DNA of 64,000 nt from Terriglobia bacterium (GTDB lineage Bacteria; Acidobacteriota; Terriglobia; Terriglobales; SCQP01). The notes under the pieces were generated by a model, which ran no database searches, was not told the DNA's origin, and saw nothing but the letters and a program-made list of their open reading frames with translations. The translations under genes and the position numbers were made by a program. The DNA lies in contig JAJPKR010000052.1 in NCBI GenBank assembly GCA_021323595.1, positions 37,083 through 101,082 of the forward strand. The letters are read 5' to 3'. Positions 45,954 to 54,596 of this stretch are shown here, piece by piece (within the stretch, counting starts at the first letter, position 1; each line of letters opens with the position of its first letter).

Positions 45954-48920
45954 TCAGGCCGGCGGCAGCGCCCGCGCCAGCCCGAGATGCCTCCAATTCA
46001 CCAGCGCGTTCAGCAGCAGCGCATAGCTGCCCTGCGTCTCGCCCCGCCAAACCGGATTGTTGGCGAAGAGCAAAATGTGCCCGTCTCCCACCGGCACGTC
46101 GATCACTGCGGGATGGCCCGCCAGCGCCTCCCCGTCGGCTAGCTGCCCGCTATAAAGCAAGTCCTTGGCGTCGGCGAAGCGCAAGATCACGCGCGGCCGC
46201 AGCGCCTCCGGAATCAGATACGGCGAGTGCGTTTCCGCCAGCTCCGGCGAGAGGTACGGCGCCTGCCACGGCTTGGCCTGCGGCAGCTCCGGCGTCGGCA
46301 CCAGCGGCCGCCCCTGCACCACGTCCGCCGATTGCGGCCCGTCGCCGGTGTCGCCGCGCCCGCTCGCCCGCGGCTCGTGCCCGCCGCCGAAGCCGCCGCG
46401 TTCGCTGTACCGCACCGCGAAGACCGGCCCGTTGTTGAAGTAGGTCGCGAGTTGCTTGCCGTAGCCATAGGCGACGGGGCTGTGCGTGTCGAGGAACTGC
46501 GTCTCGACCACCACGCCGCGCGCCCGCAAGCCGCCGGCGGGCGCCAGGCTCACGCCGTGCGTCAGCCCATATTCGACCGCCAGCCGCGCCGTGTCCATCA
46601 CCGTGATCAGCTCGCCGCCGGCTGCGACGAAGTGGCGCAAGTGCTCGAGCCCGGCGTACCCCATGCCGCCGCGCATATCCGCGGTGCTGGCGATGTGGCC
46701 GAGGTTGGGCGTCAGCGGCGTCGTCTCCCACGGCAGCGGCGGGTTCCAAGAGGGAATCCCCTGGAGAATCGCTGCCGGCGCCGCCCCCACCGGCGGAAAC
46801 AAGATCACGTCGTACCGCGCGCGCAGATCGTCGTGGTCGCGAATGAAATGGTCGTCCACGTAATCGTAGGGAATCTGCAATTGGTCGAGCGCCAGCCGGT
46901 ACCAGCCCGCGTCCTGCGTGGCCAGCCAGGTGTGCAGCAGCGCGATGCGCGGCCGCTCGAGCGCGTGCCGCGGCACCGCCGGCGCCGCCGCCAGCCCCAG
47001 CGCCTTCACCCCTAGCGCGCGCGCCGCCGCGTCCAGCCGCGCCCGCGCCGCCGCCGGCACCAGCAGCGTGCCCGCGGCGAAGTCCCGCCCCGCCGCCCGG
47101 AACGGCGCCTCGGCGGCTTCGACCGTCACCCCGCCCAGCCGGTAGAGCAGCGCCGCCAGCGCCGGCTCGGCGTTGTTATCGACGGCATAGACCGCGCCCG
47201 TTCCGCTGGCGCCGCCCGGCGCCGTCACCGGCCCGCTGACCTTCTCCATCGGCTCGGCCAGGATCGCGGTATCGGTCACCCGCGCCGTCTCCACGTTGCG
47301 CAGCGGCCCTTGGCTCCAGCCCGAGTCGTCGTAAGGCCGCGGATCGCGCGGGCTGTAGTACTGCCGGTCGAGCAGCATGTCCGCCATACGGCTGTACGGC
47401 TGGTCCATGCGGATGACGTAGCTGCCGGCGGGAAACGTCCGCGCCGCCGCCGCGCCCTTCGCGCCCGGCGCCGCGACCCGCAGCGCCGCCGTCGCGCGCG
47501 ACACCTCGATGCCTTGCGCCTCGAGCAGATTCAGCAGTTGCGCCTGCAGCGCCGGCCGCGGATCGTCGCCCGGCAGCACGTACGCCGCCGGCCCCTCGTT
47601 GCGCGCCTTCGCCAGCGCCCGCTCGCTCACCAGGAAGAAATTCCGCACGTACTGCTCGCGATGCCGCGCCATGTAGTCCAGGCTGATCAGCAGCGCGCTC
47701 TCTTGATAATTGGTGTTGTCGCGCTCCGACCACAGCGTCTTCGCCAGCGGCGGGTTCGTCCGCCACCAGGTGCGCGAGGTGTCGTTCGGACCGAGATACC
47801 GCATCCGCGTGTCGGCGCCGCCGTTGCCGAAAGTCTCGTAGAGCCGGCCGATGGCGTTGTGGTCGTTGGCGATGAAATACAGATAGCTCGGGTCCCAGGT
47901 CGTGAACGTTCCGTACGTGTACACGCCGGGAAAGCCGCGCCGCGTCATCTCCTCGACGTTGTACCAGGCGATCTCATGCCATTCCTGCGTGGTGATCGGA
48001 TCGAGCCAGGCGTTGTAGGGCTCCGTGCCCACCGTGTTGTCGTACAAGTACGGCTCCGATTCGTGCAGATCGTGCAGCACCAGCGGATGGTATTCGAGGA
48101 ACGTCCGCATCACCGCTTGCGTCAGCTTCAGCGACAGCCCCATGGCGTCGCGGTTGTTGTCGTGCGCCACGTAATGGCCCCAATAGACCAGCGGCGGCTC
48201 GGGCGAGTTCGGGTGCGCGCGATGCCAGTTGTAGACATCCACCATGCGGTCGTGGCCGTCCACCTCCGTCGTGGGCGTGATCAGCACGATCCACGTCTTG
48301 CGAATGCGCTGGTACATCGCGCTGTCATCCACCGCCAGCCGGTAGGCCAGTTCCATCAGCATCTCCGGGCTGCCGGTCTCCGGCGAGTGGATGCTGCCGG
48401 TGATCCAGTAGAACGGCACGTCCGCCGCGATCGCCTGCTGCGCCGCCGCCGGCATCGGCGCATGCCATTCCGCCTGCGTCGGATCCACGCCCAGCCGCCG
48501 CGGATCGGCGAGCTCGCCGTTGATCTTCTTGTATTCCTCCAGCCGCGCCAGGTTGCCGCGGCTCGAGATCGCCGCCATCACGATCTCGCGCCCCTCCTCC
48601 GTGCGGCCGATCGTGAATAGCCGCACCCGCGGCGACGCCGCCGCCAGCGCGCGAAAGTACCGGTAGATGTCCTTCGAATACGTCAAATGCCCCTCGGCGC
48701 CCGCGATGTAGCCGAGCACCTGCAGCGGCGTCGGCACCGTCGCCGAGGCCGGCAGCGAAGAAACCAAGTCGCAGGTGAAATACGGCTCGGTCGTGAACTT
48801 GTGGATTTGCGCCGTGTAGGCCGCATCGCGCGGCTGCGGCGCCGGCGCCGGAGCTTGCGCTGCGGCCGGCAATAGCGTGAGAGTCAAGGCGGCGGCCAGC
48901 GCCGCCAGCGTGCTGCGCAT
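45954..48920 (-). CDS. M14 family zinc carboxypeptidase-like protein, exported
   Basis: A 988-residue exported protein with a signal peptide (MRSTLAALAAALTLTLLPAAAQA). The N-terminal 400 residues form an M14 zinc peptidase domain: ITGSIHSPETGSPEMLMEL carries the HxxE zinc motif, and the third ligand is likely in LVLHDLHESEPYLYD. The remainder is a long region with a glutamine-amidotransferase-like Rossmann segment (IALLHTWLATQDAGWYRLAL, YDVILFPPVG) as in large acidobacterial M14 proteins. It should trim peptides outside the cytoplasm. ATG 48920 follows GGGGAGG at good spacing, and TATAGT at 48947-48952 is a likely -10. Confidence 0.87.
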   Translation of the reverse strand: MRSTLAALAAALTLTLLPAAAQAPAPAPQPRDAAYTAQIHKFTTEPYFTCDLVSSLPASATVPTPLQVLGYIAGAEGHLTYSKDIYRYFRALAAASPRVRLFTIGRTEEGREIVMAAISSRGNLARLEEYKKINGELADPRRLGVDPTQAEWHAPMPAAAQQAIAADVPFYWITGSIHSPETGSPEMLMELAYRLAVDDSAMYQRIRKTWIVLITPTTEVDGHDRMVDVYNWHRAHPNSPEPPLVYWGHYVAHDNNRDAMGLSLKLTQAVMRTFLEYHPLVLHDLHESEPYLYDNTVGTEPYNAWLDPITTQEWHEIAWYNVEEMTRRGFPGVYTYGTFTTWDPSYLYFIANDHNAIGRLYETFGNGGADTRMRYLGPNDTSRTWWRTNPPLAKTLWSERDNTNYQESALLISLDYMARHREQYVRNFFLVSERALAKARNEGPAAYVLPGDDPRPALQAQLLNLLEAQGIEVSRATAALRVAAPGAKGAAAARTFPAGSYVIRMDQPYSRMADMLLDRQYYSPRDPRPYDDSGWSQGPLRNVETARVTDTAILAEPMEKVSGPVTAPGGASGTGAVYAVDNNAEPALAALLYRLGGVTVEAAEAPFRAAGRDFAAGTLLVPAAARARLDAAARALGVKALGLAAAPAVPRHALERPRIALLHTWLATQDAGWYRLALDQLQIPYDYVDDHFIRDHDDLRARYDVILFPPVGAAPAAILQGIPSWNPPLPWETTPLTPNLGHIASTADMRGGMGYAGLEHLRHFVAAGGELITVMDTARLAVEYGLTHGVSLAPAGGLRARGVVVETQFLDTHSPVAYGYGKQLATYFNNGPVFAVRYSERGGFGGGHEPRASGRGDTGDGPQSADVVQGRPLVPTPELPQAKPWQAPYLSPELAETHSPYLIPEALRPRVILRFADAKDLLYSGQLADGEALAGHPAVIDVPVGDGHILLFANNPVWRGETQGSYALLLNALVNWRHLGLARALPPA

Positions 48921-48946
48921 GACGAATTCCTCCCCGGAGAAAAGGC

Positions 48947-48952
48947 ACTATA
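48947..48952 (-). promoter_or_regulatory. -10 hexamer (TATAGT) for the M14 peptidase gene
   Basis: TATAGT on the minus strand gives a leader of about 20 bases containing GGGGAGG before the ATG at 48920. This is a conventional promoter and ribosome binding site arrangement, in contrast to the leaderless neighbours. Confidence 0.4.
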
Positions 48953-49024
48953 TCAGGTCGTGCCGGCCGGAGACACTCGGCGCCGCTTTCCCGCGGCCGG
49001 CTGCTCCCGCATGCGCACGTCGAA

Positions 49025-49030
49025 TAAAAT
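49025..49030 (+). promoter_or_regulatory. -10 hexamer (TAAAAT) of a leaderless-type promoter
   Basis: TAAAAT ends seven bases before ATG 49038, which gives the signal peptide of the redoxin-domain protein. This spacing helps choose 49038 over the in-frame ATG at 49029 or earlier codons. Confidence 0.45.
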
Positions 49031-49037
49031 GATCTCC

Positions 49038-50231
49038 ATGCGGAGGCGCGCCTTCATCCTGCTCGCCGCGGCGCTCGCCTGCGCGCTGCCCCTGGCCGCC
49101 CAGCAAGGCGTCATCTTTCCCCCCGGCCGCATTCCCGCCCCGGAATTGCCGGCCGCCGGCCTCGATCGCACCGGCACGGCTTGGCTCAACTCCCCGCCGC
49201 TGACGATGAAACAACTGCGCGGCCAGGTCGTGCTCATCGATTTCTGGGAATACACCTGCATCAACTGCATCCGCACCCTCGCCACCAACAACGCCTGGTA
49301 TGCGCGCTATCACAAGCTGGGCTTCACCATCATCGGCGTCCACGATCCCGAGTTCGACATCGCCTATCTCAGCGTCGCCGATGCCCGCCGCATGCTCAGC
49401 GACCCCGAAGCCGCCGCCGCGCGCACCTACGGCACCTCCCGCGAAAGCAACGTCGCCGCCGCCGTCCAGCGCTTCGGGCTGAAATACCCGATCGTCGTGG
49501 ACGACCTCTTCTACATCTGGACCGCCTATGACAACAGCAGTTGGCCCAACCGCTTCTTGATTGATTCGCAGGGCTTCATCCGCTACAACGTCAACGGCGA
49601 AGGCGCCGACGCCTGGCTCGAAGGCAAGATTCGCGAGCTGCTGACCGCTGCCCATCCCGGCATCAAGCTGCCGCCTCCGGTCGTCACCACCGAAGACGAC
49701 GCCTTCTCCCCCCGCTGCGGCATCACCACGCCGGAAATGTACATCGGCGATTGGCACGGCCGCGGCCGGCTCGCCAACGCCGAAGGCTATCGCGACGGCC
49801 ACACCGTCAACTACCGCTTGCCCTCCGCAGTCGCCGACGGCCGCGCCGCCGTCTCCGGCCCCTGGGAGTCCGACATGAGCGGCATGATCTACCGCGGCCA
49901 TCCCAAGCCCGGCGAGCTCGCCGACCGCCTGGAAATGCGCTATCACGCCCGCCAGCTCTACGGCGTCATCAACGTCGCCCATGGCCGCCCCGAGCGCGTC
50001 TATGTCATGCAGGACGGCCATTACCTCACCGCCGCGAATAAGGGCGAGGACGTCCATATTGATCCGCAAGGCCGCAGCTACGTTGACGTCTCCGATGCCC
50101 GCCTCTATTACCTCACCGCCAATCCCGTCTTCGGCGCGCACCTCTTCGCCTTCTTTCCAACCGCGCCCGGCTTCGAAGTGAATTCCTTCACCTTCGGCAA
50201 CAACTGCCAGATCCAGTTCCCCCATCTCTAG
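49038..50231 (+). CDS. Thioredoxin-like (redoxin/DipZ C-terminal type) exported protein
   Basis: A 397-residue protein with a signal peptide (MRRRAFILLAAALACALPLA), a redoxin domain and a beta-rich C-terminal domain. The redox motif is CINC in VVLIDFWEYTCINCIRTL, followed by YARYHKLGFTIIGVHDPEF, the DipZ/TlpA-like pattern. The C-terminal part (MYIGDWHGRGRLANAEGY and on to VNSFTFGNNC) resembles the carbohydrate-binding-like domain found after redoxin domains in DipZ-type proteins. It would act on periplasmic disulfides, but the membrane-embedded CcdA-like part of true DipZ is missing, so an electron donor must be encoded elsewhere. Confidence 0.85.
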   Translation: MRRRAFILLAAALACALPLAAQQGVIFPPGRIPAPELPAAGLDRTGTAWLNSPPLTMKQLRGQVVLIDFWEYTCINCIRTLATNNAWYARYHKLGFTIIGVHDPEFDIAYLSVADARRMLSDPEAAAARTYGTSRESNVAAAVQRFGLKYPIVVDDLFYIWTAYDNSSWPNRFLIDSQGFIRYNVNGEGADAWLEGKIRELLTAAHPGIKLPPPVVTTEDDAFSPRCGITTPEMYIGDWHGRGRLANAEGYRDGHTVNYRLPSAVADGRAAVSGPWESDMSGMIYRGHPKPGELADRLEMRYHARQLYGVINVAHGRPERVYVMQDGHYLTAANKGEDVHIDPQGRSYVDVSDARLYYLTANPVFGAHLFAFFPTAPGFEVNSFTFGNNCQIQFPHL

Positions 50232-50305
50232 CCCCGCCCGCCCCGTCCGCGCAGTCCCGGCCGCGGTCCGTCGCCGGCATCAGGGACCGCCGCTGCCCTC
50301 GCGCG

Positions 50306-50893
50306 TCAATTCGCCTGCGCCCCTGAACCGATCGCGCTTGCCTTCGGATACCCGCCCTGCCGCTTCACCTCCGCCATCTGCTCGGCATGCCGCAGGCTGT
50401 GCGCGGCGATCGCCAACAGCCATTGGCAACCATCCAGCACCCCCGGGGTGCCCGGCCCGGTGAGAATGCGGTGCGGCATGCAGTGCGCACGCAGATCGCA
50501 GCCCGGCTGCCGCGCAAACTTCACCAGTGCTTCTCGCGCGGCTCGAAAACGCTCCAGCGCTTCCGCCGCGCTCATCTGCCCCTTGGGCTGAAAGACCTCC
50601 GGCGTTTCGAACCGCTGCAATCGCTGCGGCGCTTCCGCCCGGATGCGCTCGTCCAGCTCCGCCCGGGGATGATCCGGCGGCGGCGGCGGCGCGGCCGGCA
50701 GGGCGGGCAGGCGCTGGCGAAGGAAAAACTCCTCTACCGTCGCCACGTGCTCCATCACCTCCGCGATCGTCCACCGGCCGGCGCCGGCCCGAAATCCCAA
50801 CTGCTCCGGCGTCAGCCCCGCCATCTCCTGCTCGACCCGCTCACGCGTGCGCATCATGTACTCCGCCACTGGTTCCTGTTCGATCTGACTCAT
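50306..50893 (-). CDS. DinB family protein
   Basis: A 195-residue four-helix-bundle protein of the DinB/YfiT type, putative metal-dependent thiol transferases or hydrolases. Candidate metal-binding histidines are in WTIAEVMEHVATVEEFF and in LLAIAAHSLRHAEQMAEV, the typical positions. The start at 50893 (MSQIEQEPVAEYMM) is preferred because AGGGGG lies seven bases upstream; the frame extends 15 codons further without similarity. The middle holds a Pro/Ala-rich insert near residues 70-85. The gene is alone, convergent with the redoxin gene. Confidence 0.85.
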   Translation of the reverse strand: MSQIEQEPVAEYMMRTRERVEQEMAGLTPEQLGFRAGAGRWTIAEVMEHVATVEEFFLRQRLPALPAAPPPPPDHPRAELDERIRAEAPQRLQRFETPEVFQPKGQMSAAEALERFRAAREALVKFARQPGCDLRAHCMPHRILTGPGTPGVLDGCQWLLAIAAHSLRHAEQMAEVKRQGGYPKASAIGSGAQAN

Positions 50894-51365
50894 TTCTTGC
50901 CCCCTAAGCATATTTCCCCGCACGGCGCCGGCCCGCACCGCCGCCGTCCGCCCCGGCCGCGCAGTTCCGGCCGCAGCCCGTCGGCGTCACGGGTAGCATC
51001 GCCGCCCTCGCCGCGTCAATGGCATAGGTCCCGCACCTGCCAGGCTCGGCGCCGAATTCGGCCGCGAGTTTCTACCGGCCCCCTTTCGGCGACCGGCCAT
51101 GGGATTCGATCCTTGGTAATTGGGTTCATCGCGACACCGCACGGGAACATGACGCGAGCCTGTTCGCCGCCTCTGCCCACGGCACCCGCCGTCGCTTCGA
51201 CACTAACACCCGGCGGCTTGCCGCCAAGGCTAGGCTCGCTTCGCCGCCGGGACGACCACGGCCCTCGCCCGGCGAGCGGCCGCGTTTCCGCGGGGACCGG
51301 ATCCCCAATCCCCAACGAAAAATCTGCAACACTCGAGGGCAGCGCCCGGTCTTCTAGGTATAGCG
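50894..51365. other. Gene-free stretch between the DinB gene and the ECF sigma gene
   Basis: About 470 bases between divergent genes. I see no credible gene or RNA. Just before the sigma gene, GCAACACT at 51330 and CGGTC some 17 bases later resemble the -35/-10 pattern of ECF-sigma promoters (GGAAC...CGTC type), so autoregulation is possible; this is weak evidence. Confidence 0.4.
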
Positions 51366-51938
51366 ATGGCTGCCGCCACCCTTTCCGCCTGCGCCCGCGA
51401 ACTCAGCGCTCCTTGCGCGCGCGCCGGCGCTGCCGAGATGGCGGCGGCGGAAGCCGTGGCCGCCGCCGTGCGCCAGCATGGCCGCACGCTCTATCGCATC
51501 GCGTACTTGGTCCTGCGCGATGCCGCCGACGCCGAGGAGGTCGTGCAAGAATCGTTCTTGCGGGCGTGGCGGCAAGGCCCGCGCTGGCTCAAGGTTGAGC
51601 GTCCGCAAGCCTGGCTGGCGCGGGTGGCCTGGCGGCTGGCGCTCGATCGCAGCCGCCGGCGCCGCGCACCCAGTGTCGCGCCGCCGCTTGCGCTGGAATC
51701 GGTTGCCGCGGGGGTGGACGCCGAGCGGCAAGCGGCGGCGCGGCAGCAGCTCGCCCGCGTCCAAGCCTTGATCGCCGCCTTGCCCCGCCGCCTGCGCGCG
51801 CCGCTGCTGCTCTCCAGTCTCGAGGAACTCAATTCGCGCCAAATCGCCGCCATCCTCGGCGTGCCCGCCGTCACCGTCCGCAGCCGCCTGCAGCGCGCCC
51901 GCCGCATGCTGCGCCAGCGCCTGGAGAGAATGCGATGA
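51366..51938 (+). CDS. ECF RNA polymerase sigma factor
   Basis: A 190-residue group 4 sigma factor. Region 2 is LYRIAYLVLRDAADAEEVVQESFLRAW (with the DAEEVVQE core) and region 4 is LPRRLRAPLLLSSLEELNSRQIAAILGV (then TVRSRLQRARRML), its helix-turn-helix. The first 30 residues are a non-conserved extension, so a later start is possible. It overlaps the next gene as ATGA, and that gene looks like its membrane-bound regulator. The signal it responds to is unknown. Confidence 0.92.
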   Translation: MAAATLSACARELSAPCARAGAAEMAAAEAVAAAVRQHGRTLYRIAYLVLRDAADAEEVVQESFLRAWRQGPRWLKVERPQAWLARVAWRLALDRSRRRRAPSVAPPLALESVAAGVDAERQAAARQQLARVQALIAALPRRLRAPLLLSSLEELNSRQIAAILGVPAVTVRSRLQRARRMLRQRLERMR

Positions 51939-52489
51939 CGCCGCCCGAGCGCCCACTGCCCCCAGCGCCGTTGGACCAAGAATTGCGCCAGGCCCTGCGC
52001 GCGCTCGCCGCCGAGCCGCCCGCCGGGTTCGAAGCGCGGCTGCTCGCGCGCCTGGCGGCGGTCCCGGCGCGCCGCCCCGGCGCCGCGTGGCTGCCGGCGT
52101 TGGCGGCCTGCGGCGCCCTCGCCCTCGCGTTCGCCGTCGCCTGGCGCGCCCGCCCGCCGCGCCCGGCCGTCGGCGCTCGCGCCGCCGCCCGTGTCTTCAC
52201 CGTGCGCGCCGCGCCACCCCGGCTCCGCTACGCCGCCGCCTTACCTGCGCCGCGGCGCGCCGGCCGCCGCCTCCTCGCCACCCGCCTCCGCCGCGCCCGC
52301 CGCGCCCTCGCGCTCCGCGCCGCCGCCCGCCGCTTCCCCGCGCAGTTCCCCACGCCCACGCCGCCCAGTCCCTCCGAACTCGCCTTGCTGCGCTTTCTCC
52401 GCACCGCGCCGCCCGGCCTCGTCGCTCAGGCCTTCCAGCCGCTCGAGATCGCGCCGCTCTGGCCCGACAAAGGAGATTCCCGACCATGA
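51935..52489 (+). CDS. Putative anti-sigma factor, membrane-anchored
   Basis: A 184-residue protein with an N-terminal cytoplasmic part (LDQELRQALRALAAEPPAGF), one membrane helix near residues 50-68 (AAWLPALAACGALALAFAVA), and an arginine-rich extracytoplasmic tail. No HxxxCxxC zinc anti-sigma motif is present. The role is inferred from its position: it overlaps the ECF sigma gene upstream and an exported-protein gene downstream, each as ATGA. It could also be an unrelated envelope protein. Confidence 0.65.
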   Translation: MTPPERPLPPAPLDQELRQALRALAAEPPAGFEARLLARLAAVPARRPGAAWLPALAACGALALAFAVAWRARPPRPAVGARAAARVFTVRAAPPRLRYAAALPAPRRAGRRLLATRLRRARRALALRAAARRFPAQFPTPTPPSPSELALLRFLRTAPPGLVAQAFQPLEIAPLWPDKGDSRP

Positions 52490-53085
52490 CCCCGTCCCGC
52501 CCCGCGCCCTTCGCCCTCCGCGCCCTCGCGCTCCTCGCCGCCCTCAGCTGCGCCGTCGCCGCCCAGCAAGCCCCATCCGTAGCCCCCGCGCCTTCCGCTC
52601 CGCCCGCCTACCGCCTCGAGTACGTCATCCGCGAGTACGATGGCGCCAAGCTCCTCAACCAGCGCCGGTACCAACTGTTGATCGCGGCGCCCGATCATGG
52701 AATCACCCGGGCGAATATTAGCGTCGGAGACAGAGTTCCTGTCTCCACGGGCCCGAACCAGTTCCAGTACGAAAACGCCGGCGTCCAATTGCAGTGCGAC
52801 CTGCGCGGGCCCGCCGTGCCAGGCGCGGTCCAAGTCTCCACCACCGTCACCTTAACCAGCCTTGTTGCCCCGGCGTCCAGCGCCAGCAGCGGCTCCGACG
52901 CCTCCAGCGCACTCCCCGGCGGCCCCAGCTCCTCCAACTCCCCCAGCGCCCCCGTTCTCCGCAACGCCAGCACCCACGCCGATTCTCTCGTAACACCCAA
53001 TAAACCGGCGATGCTCGCCAGCATCGACGACGTCTCCACAACGCATCGCTACGAAATTTGGCTCACCGCCGTCCCGCAGCCGTAA
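52486..53085 (+). CDS. Hypothetical exported protein in the ECF sigma operon
   Basis: A 199-residue protein with a signal peptide (about residues 1-26, MTPSRPAPFALRALALLAAL then cut near AVAAQQ). The mature part begins with a beta-type segment (YRLEYVIREYDGAKLLNQR and RYQLLIAAPDHGITRANISV) and includes a Ser-rich linker (SSASSGSDASSALPGGPSSS). I do not recognise a domain. AAAGGAG lies about ten bases before ATG 52486. It overlaps the putative anti-sigma gene as ATGA, so it may be sensed by or controlled by that system. Confidence 0.75.
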   Translation: MTPSRPAPFALRALALLAALSCAVAAQQAPSVAPAPSAPPAYRLEYVIREYDGAKLLNQRRYQLLIAAPDHGITRANISVGDRVPVSTGPNQFQYENAGVQLQCDLRGPAVPGAVQVSTTVTLTSLVAPASSASSGSDASSALPGGPSSSNSPSAPVLRNASTHADSLVTPNKPAMLASIDDVSTTHRYEIWLTAVPQP

Positions 53086-53146
53086 CCCTGCGCCGCATTC
53101 CGCGCGCGGCTTGCCTCCGTCCGCCGCCATCGCCCTCCGGGTCCAC

Positions 53147-53179
53147 AAAAAAAGGCGCCCCGTTTGCGCACAGGGCGCC
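53147..53179 (-). terminator. Orphan minus-strand intrinsic terminator
   Basis: GGCGCCC (53154-53160) and GGGCGCC (53173-53179) form a perfect seven-pair stem, and the minus-strand copy is followed by seven U (A-run at 53147-53153 on the plus strand). This is a strong terminator for leftward transcripts, yet no minus-strand gene lies to its right. See findings. Confidence 0.7.
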
Positions 53180-53262
53180 CAGGCAGTGATGATGTTAGAA
53201 GCGGTGATGCCGAGCGCCCGCTAGCCGTTGGCTGCCCGGCGCTTCCAGCCGCCCCTTAATTC

Positions 53263-54288
53263 ATGGAACGGGAACTCCGCCGCAAGTTGCGTCTTTTGCC
53301 AAAGGCGGAATTGCATGTCCACCTCGAGGGCAGCCTCGATCCCGCACTGCTCCTCGAGCTCGCCCGCCGCCATGACTGCGCCTTCGGCGTCGCCACCCTC
53401 GCCGATGCCCGCCGCCTCTACTCCTTCCACGACTTTCCCGGCTTCCTGCAAGCCATCATCGGCGCCTGCCGCCACCTGGTCACGCCCGACGATTACGCGC
53501 TGGCAGTCCGCGAGTTGACGCGCCGCCTCGCCGCCCAGGGCATCGTCTATGCCGAAGTCTTCGTCTCCATCGGCGTTCTACATTGGAGGAAAGTCGAGGT
53601 CGCCCCTTACTGGGAGGCGATCGAATCCGCCCGCCGCCAAGCCCAGGAGCAGCGGGGCGTCCGCCTGGCCTGGATCGCCGACTGCGTCCGCCAGTTCGGC
53701 TCTGAGGCCGCCCAGCGTGTCCTCGACGAGTGCATTCGACTAATGTCGAATTATTCGCTGGTGGGAATCGGCATTGGCGGCGACGAAGTTAAGGGTTCGG
53801 CGGAGTGGTTCATCGAGGTCTTTCGCCGTGCCCGTGCTGCCGGCCTGGGTCTTACCGCCCACGCCGGTGAAACTTGCGGCGCCGCTTCGGTCTGGACTGC
53901 CGCTCGCGACCTTGCCGTCCACCGTATCGGCCACGGGTTGCGTGCCGTCGAAGATCACAATCTGTTGCAGTATCTTGCAGAACACGACATTTGTCTAGAC
54001 GTTTGCCAGATCTCGAACCGTAAGACCGGAGTTTGGAACGGAATCACCCCGCATTCGGTTGTTGATTTCGACAAATGGAGAATTAAATACTCGCTGGCCA
54101 GCGACGATCCCGGCATCTTCGGCTCCTCGTTGTTGAAAGAACTCTACGCCTTCCCCCTCGACTGGCCCGCCCGTCACCGCGCCCTGCGCCAGGGTTTTTT
54201 GGCTTCCTTCCTCCCCGACTCCGAAAAGGCCGCGTACCTCGCCGCCTTCGATGCCGCCTGGCGGCAACTGCAGCTCCCCAACCCGTGA
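53263..54288 (+). CDS. Adenosine deaminase family protein
   Basis: A 341-residue TIM-barrel metalloenzyme of the adenosine/adenine deaminase family. Metal and catalytic motifs are intact: KAELHVHLEGS (HxH), LTAHAGET (His and Glu), RIGHGL, and SLASDDPGIF (two Asp). It deaminates an adenine-containing substrate; adenosine, adenine or aminodeoxyfutalosine (menaquinone route) are all possible for such sequences. No other mqn gene is adjacent. The start is ATG 53263; an AT-rich TTAATTC directly precedes it. Codon use from about 53740 to 54130 is much less GC-biased at third positions than in the rest of the gene. Confidence 0.88.
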   Translation: MERELRRKLRLLPKAELHVHLEGSLDPALLLELARRHDCAFGVATLADARRLYSFHDFPGFLQAIIGACRHLVTPDDYALAVRELTRRLAAQGIVYAEVFVSIGVLHWRKVEVAPYWEAIESARRQAQEQRGVRLAWIADCVRQFGSEAAQRVLDECIRLMSNYSLVGIGIGGDEVKGSAEWFIEVFRRARAAGLGLTAHAGETCGAASVWTAARDLAVHRIGHGLRAVEDHNLLQYLAEHDICLDVCQISNRKTGVWNGITPHSVVDFDKWRIKYSLASDDPGIFGSSLLKELYAFPLDWPARHRALRQGFLASFLPDSEKAAYLAAFDAAWRQLQLPNP

Positions 54289-54596
54289 TCCGCGATTTTA
54301 GGGCATCCAGCGCCGTGCCCTGCGTGCGGCTGCGGCGGCGTCTGAAGCCTTTTGCTGCATGCCGGCTGCTGCTTTCCGATCCCTGTACCTGACATTTCTC
54401 AGTGCACCCGCACCGTATTCATTCAGAGAATCCCGGAATTAATGCTTTTCCTTTTAGGCCGGAGGCGGCTACCCTTGCCCAAGGGAGATGTTGTCTCCGT
54501 TGTAGCGGCAGTACCGCGCCGCGTTGCTGTACGGCGGTATCGGGAGCGGGCGTCCAGGTAGCGGGCGGCCCGGCCGCCGAGGAAGGGAGCAGTAGC
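54289..54596. other. Gene-free stretch before the B12-binding radical SAM gene
   Basis: About 308 bases. It includes a less GC-rich patch at about 54395-54460 and, at the end, GGGAG with good spacing to the ATG at 54597. I see no convincing promoter hexamer pair or RNA gene. Confidence 0.45.
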
